64,000 bases of DNA, taken from NCBI GenBank assembly GCA_017618075.1, contig JAFZUY010000045.1, forward strand, positions 62,001 to 126,000, read 5' to 3'. Below, piece after piece: positions 61,879 to 64,000 of the stretch. A program made the position numbers and the translations under genes. Each line of letters starts with the position of its first letter. Position 1 is the first letter of the stretch. Under the pieces are notes generated by a model. It was not told where the DNA came from. It saw nothing but the letters and a program-made list of their open reading frames with translations, and did not search any database. This DNA comes from Lachnospiraceae bacterium. Its GTDB lineage: Bacteria; Bacillota; Clostridia; Lachnospirales; Lachnospiraceae.

Positions 61879-63666
61879 ATGGCATTTGACGGATTTTGTA
61901 TACAAAGAATCACAAAAGAATACAGCGATCTTTTTAGCGACGGGCGAATTTCAAAGATTATTCAGCCGAATGCTTTTGATATTATTCTCGTGATTAAGAA
62001 GGAGAGGGATACGTACAATCTTTTTGTTTCGGCCAATCCTTCGATGTCTTATACATATCTTGTAAAGGATAAAGGCGAAGCACCTCAGAATGCGCTTAAT
62101 TTTTGCATGGTTTTGCGTAAATACATCGCTAACGGAAAAATATTAAGCGTTAAACAAAAAGGGAATGAACGTATCATAACGTTTGATATCGAGCACTTAG
62201 ACGAAATGGGCGACCGTTCCGTCAAAAAGCTTATTTTCGAGCTTATGGGAAAGCACAGCAATATCATTTTAACCGATGATCAAGATATCATTATCGACAG
62301 CATCAAGAGAATATCCGCCCTTACAAGCTCAGTAAGAGAAGTGCTTCCTAAAAAAGAGTATTTCTTCCCTTCGGATTTATGCAAAATAAATCCTTACGAG
62401 TGTGATATAAAAACTGAGATTAATCATCTCATTCAAATCATAAAAGAGGAAAACGAAGATCTTAAGACTTCTTCGCTTCTTTTCACGAATTTCGAAGGCG
62501 TATCCAAAGCCTTTGCAAAAGAAGTGATTAAAAGAGCCGGATTTGACAATGATTATCCCGTAAAAGATATTGATGATAATAAGATAAATTTCCTTTTCGA
62601 AGCTTTTGAAAAAACCATAAAAGAAGCCAAAGACAATGCTTCGTTTTATTCGTATTCAAAGAATGGTTCGCTATATGATTATACTACTTTCTTTTATGAT
62701 TTTTTTATGAGCGAAGGTATTGAAGCAAAAGAACATAAGGACTCGTATTTATGCGAATTCTTAAATGATTTTTATTCTGCAAAGCATGATGAGGGAATTA
62801 TTTTACAAAAGAGTAACGATATCATTAACGTGCTGAATTCGCATATTCAGAAGAATAAGAACAAAATGTCCGAATGGGATAAGGAACTTTTAGAGTGCGA
62901 GAACAAGGAAACGCTTAAGAAATACGGTGAACTTCTTAAAGCCTACTGTCACAGCTTATCACAGGGCAAGGAAGCGGTAGTTCTTGATTATTATACAAAC
63001 GAAAATATCGTTATTCCGCTTGATGAAAACAAGAGCATAATCGCAAATTCGAATAAGTATTTTAATGATTATTCGAAGGCTAAAAGAAGAGAAGAGAAAT
63101 TAAACGAGCTTCTTTTAGAAACCAAAGATGAAACGAAATATCTCGAAGAGATGCTTTTATATATTTCGATATCAGAAAACTCATCGGATTTAAATCAGAT
63201 CAGAAGCGAACTTTTCGATAAAGGATATCTTCGAAAAAACGTCAATCCGAAAGATAAGAAAAAGAAATCTGTTATTAAGCATTTTATTTACGATAACAAT
63301 TATCATATCTATGTCGGAAAGAACAATATCCAGAATGAAGAAGTCACATTTAAGATAGCAACAGGAAATGACTGGTGGTTTCACGCAAAAGGCATTGCAG
63401 GCTCACATGTAATCGTTAAATCTGACAAGGATAATGATGCAACGGAATGGGAGATGCCTGATAAAGTTTTCGAACTTTGCGCAGGCTTAGCGGCTCTTAA
63501 TTCTTCGCATAATGGACTTTCGAAAGTCGAAGTAGATTACACACGTAAAAAACATATAAAAAAACCTGCCGAAGGTGACAAAGGCAAGGTTATTTATCAT
63601 AAGTACTATTCAATGGTTGCAACGCCCGATATATCTATGTATGAATTGACTAGCGTAAACTCTTGA
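61879..63666 (+). CDS. rqcH: NFACT-family ribosome quality control factor (RqcH/Rqc2 homologue)
   Basis: 595 residues with the full NFACT layout: NFACT-N (MAFDGFCIQRITKEYSDLFSDGRISKI), helix-hairpin-helix region, a long coiled coil (~300-430) and NFACT-R near the C terminus (YHIYVGKNNIQNEEVTFKIATGNDWWFHAKGIAGSHVIV). Older annotations call it fibronectin-binding protein. RqcH recruits Ala-tRNA to stalled 50S subunits and adds alanine tails. A promoter for the next gene lies in its last codons. Confidence 0.93.
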   Translation: MAFDGFCIQRITKEYSDLFSDGRISKIIQPNAFDIILVIKKERDTYNLFVSANPSMSYTYLVKDKGEAPQNALNFCMVLRKYIANGKILSVKQKGNERIITFDIEHLDEMGDRSVKKLIFELMGKHSNIILTDDQDIIIDSIKRISALTSSVREVLPKKEYFFPSDLCKINPYECDIKTEINHLIQIIKEENEDLKTSSLLFTNFEGVSKAFAKEVIKRAGFDNDYPVKDIDDNKINFLFEAFEKTIKEAKDNASFYSYSKNGSLYDYTTFFYDFFMSEGIEAKEHKDSYLCEFLNDFYSAKHDEGIILQKSNDIINVLNSHIQKNKNKMSEWDKELLECENKETLKKYGELLKAYCHSLSQGKEAVVLDYYTNENIVIPLDENKSIIANSNKYFNDYSKAKRREEKLNELLLETKDETKYLEEMLLYISISENSSDLNQIRSELFDKGYLRKNVNPKDKKKKSVIKHFIYDNNYHIYVGKNNIQNEEVTFKIATGNDWWFHAKGIAGSHVIVKSDKDNDATEWEMPDKVFELCAGLAALNSSHNGLSKVEVDYTRKKHIKKPAEGDKGKVIYHKYYSMVATPDISMYELTSVNS

Positions 63667-63674
63667 AGTATAAT
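63646..63674 (+). promoter_or_regulatory. Promoter for yicC
   Basis: TTGACT at 63646-63651, 17-bp spacer, consensus TATAAT at 63669-63674. It overlaps the end of rqcH. Confidence 0.78.
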
Positions 63675-63710
63675 AATTAGGTATGCAAAAAAACAAAAGG
63701 CGGGTTAATT

Positions 63711-64000
63711 ATGGTTAAAAGTATGACCGGTTACGGTCGAAGCGAGAAGGTAACACCTACAGCAAAATGTTCGGTGGAAATAAAGTCTGTAAATCACAGA
63801 TATTTAGACATGTCGATTAAGCTTCCCAGAAAGCTCAACATGTTCGAAGCAGATATCAGAGAAGTTTTAAAAGATTACATACAGCGCGGTAAAGTTGATG
63901 TATTCGTAAGTTACGAAGATTATTCAAAAGAAAGCGTTAACATTAAATACAATCAGGAAATCGCAGCAGAATACATGAAGTATTTTGCGAAGATGGCCAC
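63711..64000 (+). CDS. yicC: YicC/YloC family endoribonuclease, 5' part (runs off window)
   Basis: 96 codons visible from ATG 63711. The N terminus has the family signature VKSMTGYGRSE and EIKSVNHRYLDMSIKLPRKL, then EADIREVLKDYIQRGKVDVFV. Proteins of this family are endoribonucleases or stress proteins that often precede gmk and rpoZ. The gene continues beyond base 64000. It has its own promoter; the ribosome binding site is a weak AAGGCGGG. Confidence 0.9.
   Translation, partial: MVKSMTGYGRSEKVTPTAKCSVEIKSVNHRYLDMSIKLPRKLNMFEADIREVLKDYIQRGKVDVFVSYEDYSKESVNIKYNQEIAAEYMKYFAKMA

Overview
The window looks like an ordinary chromosomal segment from a Lachnospiraceae-type clostridium (low-GC, Gram-positive Firmicute). 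The reasons are an AT-rich sequence, strong GGAGG ribosome binding sites, TTG/GTG starts in some genes, sigma-A promoters of the form TTGACA-17-TATAAT, and family content typical of that group: DUF5688-, DUF4349- and DUF4854-like proteins, an M16C presequence-protease-like peptidase, pyruvate phosphate dikinase and an MetA with the acetyl-type specificity residue. Every gene I could support is on the + strand. I saw no prophage, insertion sequence, CRISPR array or rRNA operon.

Layout. 1-3.9 kb: 3' part of a flavin-oxidoreductase-like gene fused to a very long Glu-rich tail. 3.9-9.0 kb: rpsT, lepA, hemW and an HD-GYP gene. 9.2-13.3 kb: a lone pilT, then a comM-like gene and dprA (DNA uptake and processing). 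13.4-15.8 kb: a split zinc-ribbon gene, birA, thiN, efp. 15.9-21.1 kb: DUF5688-like gene, tRNA-Arg(CCG), an SH3b protein, rluF, ligA. 21.1-24.2 kb: metA, a rhomboid-like membrane protein with a zinc ribbon, a sigma-factor-like protein without DNA-recognition regions, and an unknown 132-aa protein. 24.2-35.4 kb: an EAL protein with a beta-helix-like tail, an M16C peptidase, a DUF4349-like lipoprotein, era-recO, a 35-aa membrane peptide, glycyl-tRNA synthetase and a duplicated DUF4854-like lipoprotein. 35.5-45.3 kb: ppdK, a small membrane protein, a C-terminally short MocR regulator, a second HD-GYP protein, rpsO-pnp. 45.4-51.4 kb: a membrane-anchored unknown, deoB, a lipoprotein, prfC and a transglutaminase-like protein. 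51.5-60.2 kb: a long operon asp23-nusB-xseA-xseB-ispA-dxs-tlyA-nadK-recN, interrupted before nadK by a GC-rich palindromic element. 60.3-64 kb: glgA, rqcH and the 5' end of yicC.

How it works together. Translation and RNA metabolism dominate (rpsT, lepA, efp, rluF, era, glyQS, rpsO, pnp, prfC, nusB, tlyA, rqcH, yicC), with DNA maintenance (dprA, comM-like, ligA, recO, xseAB, recN) and isoprenoid precursor synthesis (dxs, ispA). Cyclic-di-GMP turnover is represented by three genes expected to degrade the signal (two HD-GYP, one EAL), and there is an unlinked type IV pilus retraction ATPase.

Most novel-looking items: the truncated sigma-like protein and its unknown neighbour, the EAL/beta-helix fusion, the palindromic element at the tlyA-nadK junction, long leader hairpins before pnp and ppdK, the zinc-ribbon gene split over two frames, and the Glu-rich oxidoreductase fusion. 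No complete new multi-gene system is obvious; functional ideas for these items are inference.
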